From IMG/VR virus record IMGVR_UViG_3300005542_000005, positions 1-37,315 of that record: 37,315 bases of DNA; one strand, 5' to 3'. Position numbers and translations under genes: made by a program. The first letter of the stretch is position 1, and the number at the start of each line of letters is the position of its first letter. Below are positions 20,227-29,505 of the stretch, in pieces. Below the pieces are notes generated by a model. The model ran no database searches and had not been told where the DNA came from. It saw only the letters and a list, made by a program, of their open reading frames with translations. This DNA is from a virus.

Positions 20227-22501
20227 ATTTATGATTGCACCATTAGATGGCGGTCTCACAACGAATTTAAAGCCGTGGCAAATTACAGATAGTTCATTCG
20301 CTAAGTTACAAAACGCATATATGTTCCGTGGCCGTATTCGCAAGAGATTTGGATCACGTTTAATGAACGGACAAGTTCCACAAAATGTAGCTCAATTATA
20401 TTCTAGATTGCGCATGACTATCGGTATGACAGATGGAGTTACTGGCAACTTTACTGGTAATTTACCGGGCGGTATGACCCAACTTGCTATCGGACAAGCT
20501 TTTTCTGTTGGAAATGTAATGTTTACTGTTTATCAACTTGGTGCGAATGTAGCCACGCTATCCGACGCTACAGGACCCGATGCTGGTATATCAGCAACCA
20601 TAAATTCGACTACAAATCCAAACAGTATATCCATTACTGGAAACGGAACTACTAATTTAGGTGTACCTGTCTACTACTATCCGGCACTTCCAGTAATGGG
20701 ATTAATAGAATATGAAACGGCACAGTCTACAAGCGATCCAACATATGCCTTTGATACGCAATTCGCTTATCAATATGATCCATCGGCTTCTGGTGGTTGG
20801 GATATTCTTGGACCATTACCTCCGGCTATGGGTTCGGGTATATGGACTGGCGCTGATTGGCAATTCTTTTGGGGAAATACTTGGCAGGGAGCAGATGCTG
20901 CAACAAGATATTTATTTATCACAAATAATAACCCGCCAGATTTAATACAATATTATTCTCAAAATAGTAATACTTGGACTATTTTAAATCCAACAATAGA
21001 TGGTTCTGGAAATACTCTACAAACAGCATTAATGCTTGTTACTTTTAAGAATAGACTTATTGCTTTGAATACTACAGAAAGTATATCTGCTACTAATATT
21101 ACATATACAAATAGAGCCCGTTATGCAGCTTTTGGAGATCCAACTGCTATGGATGCATGGCGTCAAGATATTCCTGGTCAAGGTAACGCTATAGATGCTC
21201 CAACTATGGAAGATATAGTTAGTTGTGAGTTTATAAAAGATCGTCTAGTTGTATTTTTTGAAAGATCTACTTGGGAATTAGCATATACAGGTAACCAAGC
21301 CCAACCTTTTCAATGGCAAAAATTAAATACTGAGCTTGGCGCAGAATCTACTTGGTCTGTTGTTCCATTTGATAAGATTGCCTTGGTAGTTGGAAATACC
21401 GGGATTCACGTCTGTAACGGTGTTAATGTAGAACGTGTTGATGATAAAATACCAGATACTGTATGGAATATTCATACTGGAAATCAAGAAGTTACTAGAG
21501 TTTATGGAGTAAGAGATTATTACGCTGAACAAGTATATTGGACTTTTCCAAATCCAGATGCTGATCCACACAGTCAAACATTTCCTAATCAAATATTGGT
21601 TTACAACTATAAGCTTGGTTCATGGGCCATAAACGATGATTCAATTACAGTTTTTGGTCCATATTATCAAGTTGATCCATCAGCTATTTCTTGGAATTCT
21701 ACAGATATTACTTGGGATAATAATGAGATAACCTGGGATTCTGGAACTTTATTAGCAAGTAATCAAGAAGTATTAGCTGGAAATCAAGAAGGATTCACGT
21801 TTATCATTGATGCGGATCTTTCGCAAAATTCCCCATCACTACAGATAACCAATATAACTGCACCATCTAACGTTGTTACTTTAGTGGTAATAAATCATAA
21901 CTTTAATGTGCAAGATTATATATATATACAATTTTTAAATGGATTAACCGGTCCATTTTTACCGATATACGAGATAGTTTCTATTATAGATGCTAATACC
22001 TTTACAATAGTCGCCCCCGATATACTAGCTAGATTAGTCGCTCCTGTCTCCGAAGTATATACAGGGGGCGGAACAATAAGCCGCATATCACGAATAGATA
22101 TCTTAACTAAACAGTTTAACTTTTATGTTCAAGAAGATCGAAACGCAATGGTTGAACGTATCGATTTCTTAGTAGATCGTACAGATTCTGGAGAAATAAC
22201 TATAGATTATGCTACAAGTACAAGTTCTCCAGAAGCAGATGGACTTATAGAAGCCGGACAACTTACTGGAACACTTTTAGGGAATTCTATATTATCTACA
22301 TCGCCTTATGCATTATATCCATTGGAATTTAAACAAGATCGCTTATGGCATCCAGTTTACTTATGGGCTGATGGTGAGGCTATACAGCTGCGAATATATT
22401 TCTCTGATCAAGAGATGTTAGATTATAATGTTGTAACGGCGCCGTTTCAACTACATGCATTTACATTCTTTGCTACTAGATCAGCTTCCCGTCTACAATA
22501 A
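20213..22501 (+). CDS. Large tail-hub or DNA-stabilisation-type protein (762 aa)
   Basis: The N-terminus, MIAPLDGGLTTNLKPWQITDSSFAKLQNAYMFRGRIRKRFGS, is a familiar opening of podovirus tail-hub proteins that close the portal. The body is beta-rich with repeated Trp/Tyr/Asp blocks, such as SWNSTDITWDNNEITWDSG. Residues about 540-620 (ITNITAPSNVVTLVVINHNFNVQDYIYIQF, IVSIIDANTFTIVAP) form a third copy of the FCCH-like domain. AGGAG precedes the ATG inside the HNH gene. It probably forms the distal tail nozzle or stopper. Confidence 0.65.
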   Translation: MPKDRFMIAPLDGGLTTNLKPWQITDSSFAKLQNAYMFRGRIRKRFGSRLMNGQVPQNVAQLYSRLRMTIGMTDGVTGNFTGNLPGGMTQLAIGQAFSVGNVMFTVYQLGANVATLSDATGPDAGISATINSTTNPNSISITGNGTTNLGVPVYYYPALPVMGLIEYETAQSTSDPTYAFDTQFAYQYDPSASGGWDILGPLPPAMGSGIWTGADWQFFWGNTWQGADAATRYLFITNNNPPDLIQYYSQNSNTWTILNPTIDGSGNTLQTALMLVTFKNRLIALNTTESISATNITYTNRARYAAFGDPTAMDAWRQDIPGQGNAIDAPTMEDIVSCEFIKDRLVVFFERSTWELAYTGNQAQPFQWQKLNTELGAESTWSVVPFDKIALVVGNTGIHVCNGVNVERVDDKIPDTVWNIHTGNQEVTRVYGVRDYYAEQVYWTFPNPDADPHSQTFPNQILVYNYKLGSWAINDDSITVFGPYYQVDPSAISWNSTDITWDNNEITWDSGTLLASNQEVLAGNQEGFTFIIDADLSQNSPSLQITNITAPSNVVTLVVINHNFNVQDYIYIQFLNGLTGPFLPIYEIVSIIDANTFTIVAPDILARLVAPVSEVYTGGGTISRISRIDILTKQFNFYVQEDRNAMVERIDFLVDRTDSGEITIDYATSTSSPEADGLIEAGQLTGTLLGNSILSTSPYALYPLEFKQDRLWHPVYLWADGEAIQLRIYFSDQEMLDYNVVTAPFQLHAFTFFATRSASRLQ

Positions 22502-22515
22502 TCGAAAGGATAATA

Positions 22516-23058
22516 ATGCCGTTTACTACAGTTCAAGATTGGGGACAATTTATAGCTACCACAGCTATATTAGATGTCGGTATATTACAAGATGTTGATG
22601 TTAATAGTCCTGAATTTAAAGAGTTATTAATTCGTTTATACCAGACAGTTAATAATATTGCCTTAGCTACAAACATAAAAGATACAGGTTATTATTTAAC
22701 GAATGAATTTAACACTGGGCAATTACTTTTTAATCTAACCAATGATATTAATAGGTTGAGACCAATTTATCGCACTACGATTAATTTTGGTGCTCTTCCC
22801 GCGGCTGGTATAAAATCGGTAGCTCATGGAATACCAAATATTGGAAATCCAACAACTTACTCTGCTATAAAAGTTTATGGCGCTGCAACTAACCAAACAA
22901 CCTCAAATTTCATACCAATTCCATATTCTTCAGCAACTGCTATAGCAGATAATCTAGAATTATGGATAGATGATACAAATGTTAATATAGCCACTGGTGG
23001 CAAAGACTATTCAGCATATACTATAACGTATGTAGTATTTGAATACGTTAAAGAATAA
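22516..23058 (+). CDS. Virion structural protein (180 aa)
   Basis: GAAAGGA RBS. The N-terminus is helical (DVNSPEFKELLIRLYQTVNNIALATN). The C-terminal half is beta-rich: AIKVYGAATNQTTSNFIPIPYSSATAIADNLELWIDDTNVNI, then DYSAYTITYVVFEY. This pattern is common in small tail proteins next to ejection-protein genes. No specific function is visible. Confidence 0.6.
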   Translation: MPFTTVQDWGQFIATTAILDVGILQDVDVNSPEFKELLIRLYQTVNNIALATNIKDTGYYLTNEFNTGQLLFNLTNDINRLRPIYRTTINFGALPAAGIKSVAHGIPNIGNPTTYSAIKVYGAATNQTTSNFIPIPYSSATAIADNLELWIDDTNVNIATGGKDYSAYTITYVVFEYVKE

Positions 23059-23069
23059 TTGGAGAAGTA

Positions 23070-23777
23070 ATGGCTCAATTTACAGGATATGATCTAGGAA
23101 AAAGATTATCTAGAAAAATTAAATCTGGAATAAAAGGTGCTGGAGCCGGAGGCGCCTTGGGGTTTGGAGCTCTTGGACCATCTGGAATTATACCTGGTGC
23201 AATAACTGGTGCTGGAGCGGGAGTTTTAGGAGCTGGACAAGTAGTTAAACCAGCGGTTGAAGCTGTTAAAACTGCCGCTGCTGACACTCCAGCAGAGACT
23301 ATACAATCTCCAAAATACTCTCCCGAACAACAACAACGTGTTGATGAGGTTATGAGGCTGTTGTTGAACATGGGAACTGAAAATATACAGAATCCATATG
23401 CTGGATTTGAACCGATAGCTCAAAATACATATAATGACTTTTTTGAAAATATAGTTCCAGAGATACAAGAAACTTATGCTGGATCTAGCGCCTATAGTTC
23501 ACCTGCTTTACATACAGCTTTATCTGGAGCAGGAGCTTCATTAGCTGAAAGGTTAGCCGCTATGCAAAGTGAATATGGTATGCAGAATAGGCAGTCTGGA
23601 TTACAACAATTGCAACTTGGATTAAATCCAACTACTGAAAATTATTTTCAGCCTTCATCTCCTGGATTTGGAAGAAATTTATTGAATAACGCCCCAGCTC
23701 TTATTACTGCACTCGCACAATTACGACAAAATAATCAAACTTCTAATCTTTTAAAACAACTTCAACTAAGTAGATAA
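23070..23777 (+). CDS. Probable ejection protein, Gly/Ala-rich (235 aa)
   Basis: A glycine-zipper stretch (GAGAGGALGFGALGPSG, AITGAGAGVLGAG; residues about 23-58) could insert into membranes. The rest is helical and Gln-rich, ending ALAQLRQNNQTSNLLKQLQL. First of three consecutive proteins of this type after the tail genes, matching the gp7-gp20-gp16 layout of P22-like phages, whose products leave the head before the DNA to form a channel through the envelope. Confidence 0.65.
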   Translation: MAQFTGYDLGKRLSRKIKSGIKGAGAGGALGFGALGPSGIIPGAITGAGAGVLGAGQVVKPAVEAVKTAAADTPAETIQSPKYSPEQQQRVDEVMRLLLNMGTENIQNPYAGFEPIAQNTYNDFFENIVPEIQETYAGSSAYSSPALHTALSGAGASLAERLAAMQSEYGMQNRQSGLQQLQLGLNPTTENYFQPSSPGFGRNLLNNAPALITALAQLRQNNQTSNLLKQLQLSR

Positions 23778-23787
23778 CGGAGTAAAT

Positions 23788-25161
23788 ATGCCACTATTAC
23801 CACAAAGAGAATCTCTAGGCGGTCAATTAGGTCGTAATTTAGGTGAAGCATTAACTGCTTTGGCTAATACTAAACTTCAAGGGATACAAAAAAGAAATCA
23901 AGCGCATGGATTGATTGGTCTAGGATATACTCCAGAACAAGCGACTCAACTTTCACAGTTGCCAGAAGAATTATTGAAGCCTATTGTTACCAATGCTAAC
24001 CGCGGACCATCTTCTATAAATAAAGCTTCTTCCGCGGAATTTTTTAAAAGTTTTGTACGGGGATTATCTGATAAAGATGCCCAGGCATTAGCAGATTCTC
24101 CTGCTAATGTACAATTAGCTTTTTTTAAATCCTATTTAGAAAACCCAGAGCTAGATTTTGGTGCTAAAAATACTACAACTACAGAACAAGAACCATCTGC
24201 TGCTAAAATATTGCAAGATATGCAGCCTGCAAATTTAACACCAGAAAATACTTTACAACCACAACCTATTAAAGCTACTCAACCTGTTCAGCCTACACAG
24301 CCAGTACAACCTACACCGAAGACCACACAAGCGACAGTTGCTCCTGAAAATCTTAAAAAACCTGCAGAAAAAGCACCATCTCCTGGAGAAACATTAGCTA
24401 AAGGTCTCACTGAAGCTAAAAAAGAAAAAAAAGCTCAACAATTAGAAGATAGAGCTGAAAAAAGAGCTAATAAAGCTGAAGATAGACGATTAGCTAGAGA
24501 AAAATATCAAGACAGTTTAGACGAGAAAACTCGAAATTATTTAGCTCCTTATGAAAGGCAAGTAGAAGCAGCTGAAAAAGATATAGCTGATTATAGTTTT
24601 TTACAGGAATTAGCTAAAACTGGAGATTTGCAAAGTGGTGCTTTTTGGGGTGCCTTATCAAAAGTTGGATTAGATAAAATATTTAGAAATTATACTACGC
24701 AATTAGCGGATAAAACTATGGGTAGATTATCTCTAAATTCCAGCACTGCGTATGGACCTACTTCAAGAATAACCAACTATTTAGAGCAAAATTATATAAG
24801 ATCTATACCATCTTTATGGAATACTCCTGAAGGTATAGTAGCTATATCTGAATTAAATAAAAATGTATCCAAAGCGATTAAAATTAAACACGATGAACGC
24901 TTGAGATTAATACAAGAAAATGGCGGTAAAGCATCTCCTACTATAGAAGCTCAAGTAAGAAATAATACTAAAGATCAAATTAAACATTTAGAAGATGAAG
25001 CTTTAAAGATAATAAAAACTATAAATAATTTGCCTACTAAAAATTCTAAAGGCTTCACTGACTTAACTAAATTTAAAGGTGACAAAGTAGAAGATGCTTC
25101 TGGTAATTTATATAAATGGGATCCGTCACAAGAAAGATATAGATCTGCTAAAAAGGTATAA
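23788..25161 (+). CDS. Probable internal virion/ejection protein (457 aa)
   Basis: Starts LPQRESLGGQLGRNLGEALTALAN. The middle is low-complexity (PVQPTQPVQPTPKTTQ) and then a long charged coiled coil (KKEKKAQQLEDRAEKRANKAE, about 205-260). The C-terminal domain is helical, around TYGPTSRITNYLEQNYIRSIPSLWNTPEGIVAI-like text. Position and composition fit a second ejection protein. No enzymatic motif is seen. Confidence 0.6.
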   Translation: MPLLPQRESLGGQLGRNLGEALTALANTKLQGIQKRNQAHGLIGLGYTPEQATQLSQLPEELLKPIVTNANRGPSSINKASSAEFFKSFVRGLSDKDAQALADSPANVQLAFFKSYLENPELDFGAKNTTTTEQEPSAAKILQDMQPANLTPENTLQPQPIKATQPVQPTQPVQPTPKTTQATVAPENLKKPAEKAPSPGETLAKGLTEAKKEKKAQQLEDRAEKRANKAEDRRLAREKYQDSLDEKTRNYLAPYERQVEAAEKDIADYSFLQELAKTGDLQSGAFWGALSKVGLDKIFRNYTTQLADKTMGRLSLNSSTAYGPTSRITNYLEQNYIRSIPSLWNTPEGIVAISELNKNVSKAIKIKHDERLRLIQENGGKASPTIEAQVRNNTKDQIKHLEDEALKIIKTINNLPTKNSKGFTDLTKFKGDKVEDASGNLYKWDPSQERYRSAKKV

Positions 25162-25163
25162 AG

Positions 25164-26624
25164 ATGGCACTAAAACCTGTTAAATATGATTTAGTATTTG
25201 CTGATGAAGATATGGATAACGAATCTAATGAGCAACAATTTCAAATTCCAAAATCACCTGGATTATTACAGCAAGGTGCTGATTTATTAAAAAGAGGCGG
25301 TAAATTTGCTAAAGAACTTGGAGTTGAAGCAGCTAAGGCACCATTGAAATTAGCAGAAAACTTAGCTATCGGCGTTCCAAATACTTTAGCTAATATTTCT
25401 CAATCTTTAGGTCAGCAACAATCTCAAAATTTTACTCCCGAAGAGCAAGAAATAGCTAATCAAATAATACCTCAAGAGCCAGTTGATGTTAGTAAACTTT
25501 TTAGAAATAAAGAAGGTAATCTGCCATCAGAACAATTAGGCGAAGCCTTAGGTGGGGAACAAGGATATACACCAGAAAACATAGTAGGTCGTGGCCTTTT
25601 AAATACGGCTGGTAATTGGCCACTTTTATTTTTCGGTCCAGGATCTGTGGCATCTAAAGTAGGTGCAGATGTTGCAGGTAGTTTAGGAATGGAAACTGCT
25701 AAAGATTTAGATTTAGGTCCGTTAGCTCAAGTAGGTGCTGGAGTATTATCTTCTAAAGGTTTTAATAAAGCTTCTAATTTATTGAAAGGTGCGGCTAAAA
25801 ATCCATCTAAAATTGGTAAACATATTTCTAATTTATACGATGAACAGAAAAAACTGGGTGATCAAATCTTTATAGATAAACCTAAGTTGATGGATAAATT
25901 AAATAATCTAGAAAAGAAAATATCTGGTCAACTAATTGATCCCGCAAAGTTCAGCTCAGAAGCCAAAAAAGATATATTATCCAATTTAGAAACTATAAGA
26001 TCTGAACTTAGAAGTCCTGGTAGACTTACCGGATCTGAATTATTTGATATTAAAAAGAACTTAAATAGTATTTATTCACCAAAGAATTCTATACAAAATA
26101 ATTTTTATAAAGATTTTAGAAATATAGTAAAAGACAGTTTAGAAAAAGATTTATCTAAATTACCAAAAACTACTGATGCGCAAAAATGGATAGATACTTG
26201 GAAAACTGCAGACGAATTATATAAGATACAAAATTGGCAAACAGATCTTGGTAGAAATTTAGATAAATTAACATCTAGCGGCAAACTTGGGAAGATAGTA
26301 ACTAATCCAATAGCCCAATCTGGTTTAGCTATAATGGCTGGAAAATCTTTAGGTGCAATACCAGCTAAAGTTTTAGGTATAACAGCCGGTTTATCATCTG
26401 GCTTAAAAGCTGGAGAAAGTGTAAAAAGATCAGCTGATTTTATTAATGAACTAAGAAAAACTAAAGATGGTCAAAAACTAATGTGGGATATAGTTGTTGA
26501 TAGCCTTAAAGATAATACAAATGCTTTAGCCTCTAATTTAAATAAATTAAATAAAAAAGCTGAAAAGTTTAAGCCAGTTAATAATTGGAGAGTTGTAGAT
26601 GAAGAATTAGAGTTTTTAGATTAA
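25164..26624 (+). CDS. Probable internal virion/ejection protein (486 aa)
   Basis: Starts two bases after the previous stop. The N-terminus is acidic. Helices include GADLLKRGGKFAKELGVEAAKAP; hydrophobic Gly/Ala segments near about 150-200 and 375-415 (SGLAIMAGKSLGAIPAKVLG) could cross a membrane. Last gene of the long late operon. It converges on the minus-strand cassette with a stop overlap and no visible terminator. Confidence 0.6.
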   Translation: MALKPVKYDLVFADEDMDNESNEQQFQIPKSPGLLQQGADLLKRGGKFAKELGVEAAKAPLKLAENLAIGVPNTLANISQSLGQQQSQNFTPEEQEIANQIIPQEPVDVSKLFRNKEGNLPSEQLGEALGGEQGYTPENIVGRGLLNTAGNWPLLFFGPGSVASKVGADVAGSLGMETAKDLDLGPLAQVGAGVLSSKGFNKASNLLKGAAKNPSKIGKHISNLYDEQKKLGDQIFIDKPKLMDKLNNLEKKISGQLIDPAKFSSEAKKDILSNLETIRSELRSPGRLTGSELFDIKKNLNSIYSPKNSIQNNFYKDFRNIVKDSLEKDLSKLPKTTDAQKWIDTWKTADELYKIQNWQTDLGRNLDKLTSSGKLGKIVTNPIAQSGLAIMAGKSLGAIPAKVLGITAGLSSGLKAGESVKRSADFINELRKTKDGQKLMWDIVVDSLKDNTNALASNLNKLNKKAEKFKPVNNWRVVDEELEFLD

Positions 26625-26692
26625 TCTTGCCATAACAAAATAAAAACTGTTGGGATAAATATTATCCATCCGAATATTTCTGGTATGTCCAT
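26621..26692 (-). CDS. Possible 23-aa membrane peptide
   Basis: ATG on the minus strand at 26692, with AAGGGAC as a good RBS, encodes MDIPEIFGWIIFIPTVFILLWQD, a single transmembrane span. Its stop overlaps the stop of the plus-strand ejection gene. It would be the last gene of the minus-strand cassette 26621-27803. Short length lowers confidence, but the RBS is clear. Confidence 0.4.
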   Translation of the reverse strand: MDIPEIFGWIIFIPTVFILLWQD

Positions 26693-26722
26693 TTTTGTCC
26701 CTTACCCCTTAATTATTAAATA

Positions 26723-27286
26723 TTAAATTTCATTCTTATATCTATTTCCTAGATAAATTAGCCTTCTTATAACGAAAGCCATACTTATTTCAATTCTCTC
26801 TTTTTTGCTAATAAATCTTACCAAATCCATAAGTAGTTCCTTTTCAGTTCTAGTCATGCTTGTGGATAATGAATAAGTAAATTTTTCTTTTATTATAAAT
26901 TCTTTTTCCTCTTCAGTAGGTATTTTAGAAATTTCTTCTAATTTTTCTATAACTTGTACTTTTTCTGCAATTTGCGCTTCAATATTTTTTGCTCTTATAA
27001 TCTCTTCTTTATTTATTGTTATAGGTTTTTCTATAATCTTTTCTGTAGTCTTTTCTATTGCAGCATTTCTTTTTTTAGTTTCATACGCTTCATATCTAAG
27101 TGGTATAACTTCAGTATTCAAGAATTTCTCTAAATCTTCTCTTTTATACATCCGAGTACCGTATACAGGATTTTTATAAACAGGAATTATTTTAAACTTT
27201 TCAGAATATCTTAATGAATTAGCTGAGGTATTTAAAAGTAATGCTGCTTCTGTTGGAGATAAATATTTATCTGTTTTATTTACCAT
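26723..27286 (-). CDS. HTH (MerR/excisionase-like) regulator with C-terminal RHH-like segment (187 aa)
   Basis: The N-terminal 55 residues, KYLSPTEAALLLNTSANSLRYSEKF then GTRMYKREDLEKFLN, read as a helix-turn-helix_17 or excisionase-type winged helix. A Lys/Glu linker and coiled coil follow (residues 70-140). The C-terminus (MTRTEKELLMDLVRFISKK, SMAFVIRRLIYLGNRY) looks like a second helical oligomerisation or DNA-binding part. It may bind the palindrome at 27824. Role inferred. Confidence 0.6.
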   Translation of the reverse strand: MVNKTDKYLSPTEAALLLNTSANSLRYSEKFKIIPVYKNPVYGTRMYKREDLEKFLNTEVIPLRYEAYETKKRNAAIEKTTEKIIEKPITINKEEIIRAKNIEAQIAEKVQVIEKLEEISKIPTEEEKEFIIKEKFTYSLSTSMTRTEKELLMDLVRFISKKERIEISMAFVIRRLIYLGNRYKNEI

Positions 27287-27306
27287 TCTCGCTCCTTTAT
27301 GAATTG

Positions 27307-27642
27307 TTAATTATTATCTATGTCTTTTTTCGCTTCTTCTGAAAATTTGAATATTAAATCTTCCATTCTTTTAGAACAATCTTTCAATAATTTTAATTCT
27401 TCTTCATAACGTTCCAAAAGATTATTTCCATCTATTTCTATATATTTAAGATATACAGCATTATAGAACATTACTATGCAAAGACTTCTATGTATTATGT
27501 AATCTGTAAAGTAATCCATTGGAACTCTTTGCCAATAGACTAAGTAATAAAATACACATAATATTACCTGTGCAATTATAAGACTAAATATCGTTTTAAA
27601 AATAGCGGTAATACCTATTCTTATATTATCAACTATATTCAT
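27307..27642 (-). CDS. Membrane protein with two N-terminal TM helices and coiled tail (111 aa)
   Basis: Hydrophobic spans at about residues 15-35 (AIFKTIFSLIIAQVILCVFYYL) and 48-65 (HRSLCIVMFYNAVYL) are followed by a cytoplasmic charged helix (NNLLERYEEELKLLKDCSKRMEDLIFKFSEEAKKD). No family is recognised. The start codon overlaps the stop of the upstream RHH gene (TAATG), so the two are coupled. Holin-like or a superinfection-exclusion protein are possibilities. Confidence 0.55.
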   Translation of the reverse strand: MNIVDNIRIGITAIFKTIFSLIIAQVILCVFYYLVYWQRVPMDYFTDYIIHRSLCIVMFYNAVYLKYIEIDGNNLLERYEEELKLLKDCSKRMEDLIFKFSEEAKKDIDNN

Positions 27643-27803
27643 TATCTGTTCTTCTCGTCTTCAATTAATGCTCTCAATAAATTCTGGAGCACATATTTTT
27701 TCATATTAATATTCTTAATAATAGCCGCTTCTTTTATTCTAAAATGAAGCTCTTCGTCTATATTAATCGTTAATCTTTTATTTTTTGTTTTCTTTTCATT
27801 CAT
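27642..27803 (-). CDS. Small ribbon-helix-helix protein (53 aa)
   Basis: Minus-strand start 27803 with AAGG seven bases upstream. MNEKKTKNKRLTINIDEELH gives the RHH beta strand (RLTINID), followed by two helices (FRIKEAAIIKNINMKKYVLQ; LLRALIEDEK). It is the first gene behind a 9-bp inverted repeat (27824-27847), a typical autorepressor arrangement. Confidence 0.65.
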   Translation of the reverse strand: MNEKKTKNKRLTINIDEELHFRIKEAAIIKNINMKKYVLQNLLRALIEDEKNR

Positions 27804-27823
27804 TAACTAACCTTCTAATAAAA

Positions 27824-27863
27824 ATGTAAATAACAATATATTTACATACCTTTAAATTTACAT
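27824..27863. promoter_or_regulatory. Palindromic operator for the 26621-27803 cassette
   Basis: ATGTAAATA (27824-27832) and TATTTACAT (27839-27847) form a perfect 9-bp inverted repeat with a 6-bp centre. A third half-site, TTTACAT, lies at 27857-27863. The sites cover the start region of the minus-strand transcript and the -10, so a repressor bound here would block it. The adjacent RHH protein is the likely ligand. Confidence 0.6.
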
Positions 27864-27904
27864 CACTTGTGTAGAGTTGTCAAATCCCTTTAGACTATTA
27901 ATAG
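27855..27904. promoter_or_regulatory. Overlapping divergent promoters
   Basis: Minus strand: consensus -35 TTGACA (27883 to 27878), 17-bp spacer, -10 TAAATT (27860 to 27855). Plus strand: TTGTCA (27877-27882), 16-bp spacer, TAATAG (27899-27904), or TTGTGT (27868-27873) with TAGACT. The -35 boxes share bases, so regulation of one side should affect the fibre operon on the other. Confidence 0.6.
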
Positions 27905-27946
27905 AGTAGTAATTTTAAACTTTTTTATTTCTTAAAAGGAGAAATA

Positions 27947-29215
27947 ATGGCATCACAAGCAAGATTAAAGGTAGCTTATGGTTTATCAGAAGCTTTACCT
28001 ACTGTATTTCCTTCCCCAATAGTCTCTTTAAGATCACCAACAGCTAATGATATTGGTTATCAAATTGGACAAACCTGGGTTAATCAATCTGGCGCAACTT
28101 CTATATATACTTTAACCAAAGTAGCTGCTGGACAAGCGACCTGGCTTCTCGAGGAAGCGGCAGGTGGTGCTGGATCGTTCACGACTTTAACTTCAACAGA
28201 TGTTTTCACTCTTGATACAGCAGTAGCAGGTGCGAACACTCTTGGTAATAACAACGGTGCTACGTCAATTACTTCATTTGTAGGTACTGGTGGCTTCATA
28301 GTTACAGGGGTTGCTTCAAGTCCAATAACTCTTGGAAACTCAATAACAACTGGTAATATTTCTATCGGCGCTGCACAAACTTCAGGAACATTAACTCTAG
28401 GTTCAACTGCGGCTGGAACTGGAACCGTAACTATAGCTGGCGGTACAGGTGCTCAAACTATTAACATTGCAGCGGCTGGAACGGGAACAAAAACAATATC
28501 TATTGGTGCTGCTGGATCTGCTGATATTATATCTATCGGATCTACTAGCGGAGCAAGTTCTATTTCTGAAAGCGTTGGAACTGGTAATTATACTTTAACA
28601 GGTGCAGCTGGATCTACAGTTACTCTTGGTGCTTCTATAACAACTGGAGCAATAACTTTAGCTGCTGATCAAACTTCTGGTACTTTAAACCTTGGTGGAA
28701 CTGGAGCAAACACTGGTACTATTACACTAGGTGGTGGAACTGGAGCTCAAAGTATTCTTATTGGAGCATCTGGAACTGGGACAAAAACTATAACCTTAGG
28801 TGCCACTGGATCAGCAGACACGGTTAGTATAGGAAGTACAACAGGTGCTTCAAGTCTTACACTACAAGCTGGAACTGGAGCTATAGCCTTAAATGCTGCA
28901 GGAGCTGTAAGTATGGCACCAGCAACTGTATCGGCTGCTGCTTATGCTGCTACTCTTAATGCTCGTGTAGGTGCTGTTACGTTAACAGGTCAAACACTTG
29001 CAGCGGCTGCAACACAAGTTTTAACAATAACAAATTCTTTAGTAACTACTGCTAGTCAGATATTCGTAACTGTAGGCAATTTGGGTTCTAATGATGCTCA
29101 ATTAACTATGACACGAGTACAAGCCCAAGCTGGATCATTTTTAGTTACTGTAATTAATAATGGCGCGGCCGCGCTTAATGGCGATATACACGTTACATTC
29201 TGGGTAATTAATTAA
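27947..29215 (+). CDS. Tail fibre with Gly/Thr/Ser beta-repeats (422 aa)
   Basis: AAAGGAG RBS. The N-terminal domain (SPTANDIGYQIGQTWVNQSGATSIYTLTKVAAGQATWLLEEAAG) is shared with the fibre at 31242 and probably attaches to the particle. The shaft (residues about 120-320) is an array of imperfect repeats such as TSGTLTLGSTAAGTGTVTIAG, GTKTISIGAAGSADIISIGS and GTLNLGGTGANTGTITLGG, as expected for a trimeric beta-helix. The C-terminus has no S74 domain. First gene of the right-hand fibre operon. Confidence 0.75.
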   Translation: MASQARLKVAYGLSEALPTVFPSPIVSLRSPTANDIGYQIGQTWVNQSGATSIYTLTKVAAGQATWLLEEAAGGAGSFTTLTSTDVFTLDTAVAGANTLGNNNGATSITSFVGTGGFIVTGVASSPITLGNSITTGNISIGAAQTSGTLTLGSTAAGTGTVTIAGGTGAQTINIAAAGTGTKTISIGAAGSADIISIGSTSGASSISESVGTGNYTLTGAAGSTVTLGASITTGAITLAADQTSGTLNLGGTGANTGTITLGGGTGAQSILIGASGTGTKTITLGATGSADTVSIGSTTGASSLTLQAGTGAIALNAAGAVSMAPATVSAAAYAATLNARVGAVTLTGQTLAAAATQVLTITNSLVTTASQIFVTVGNLGSNDAQLTMTRVQAQAGSFLVTVINNGAAALNGDIHVTFWVIN

Positions 29216-29248
29216 GATAATTAACAATCATAATAACAGGAGCATTTT

Positions 29249-29488
29249 ATGATAGATCAATATTCCTTTTTACATTTTGCTGTTACCAAAGATAAAAACC
29301 CTTTCTTCTTTTTAGCTCCGATGGGCGTCAAATATGACGACGCCCTTGAAGCTCTAGATGAAATAAAAGCGGGAGTCTTAGAGCAGCAAAAGATCTTAAA
29401 AGAGAATTATGAAAAACAACAACAAGAAAAGCTAGCTGCTGAAAATATTGAAAATAAAGAAGCAGTAGAAGCAACTGTTGTAAGCTAA
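29249..29488 (+). CDS. Small protein with C-terminal coiled coil (79 aa)
   Basis: AGGAG RBS. The N-terminal 35 residues are hydrophobic-aromatic (YSFLHFAVTKDKNPFFFLAPMG), followed by a long helix (DDALEALDEIKAGVLEQQKILKE) and a Glu/Ala tail. It could be a fibre chaperone or adaptor, judging from its place between fibre genes. No family is recognised. Confidence 0.55.
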   Translation: MIDQYSFLHFAVTKDKNPFFFLAPMGVKYDDALEALDEIKAGVLEQQKILKENYEKQQQEKLAAENIENKEAVEATVVS

Positions 29489-29505
29489 AATTTAGGAGAG
29501 TAGTA

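Noticed and set aside
28360-28860. Repetitive segment as a possible repeat element
   Set aside because: The periodicity is in frame and encodes beta-shaft repeats of the tail fibre.
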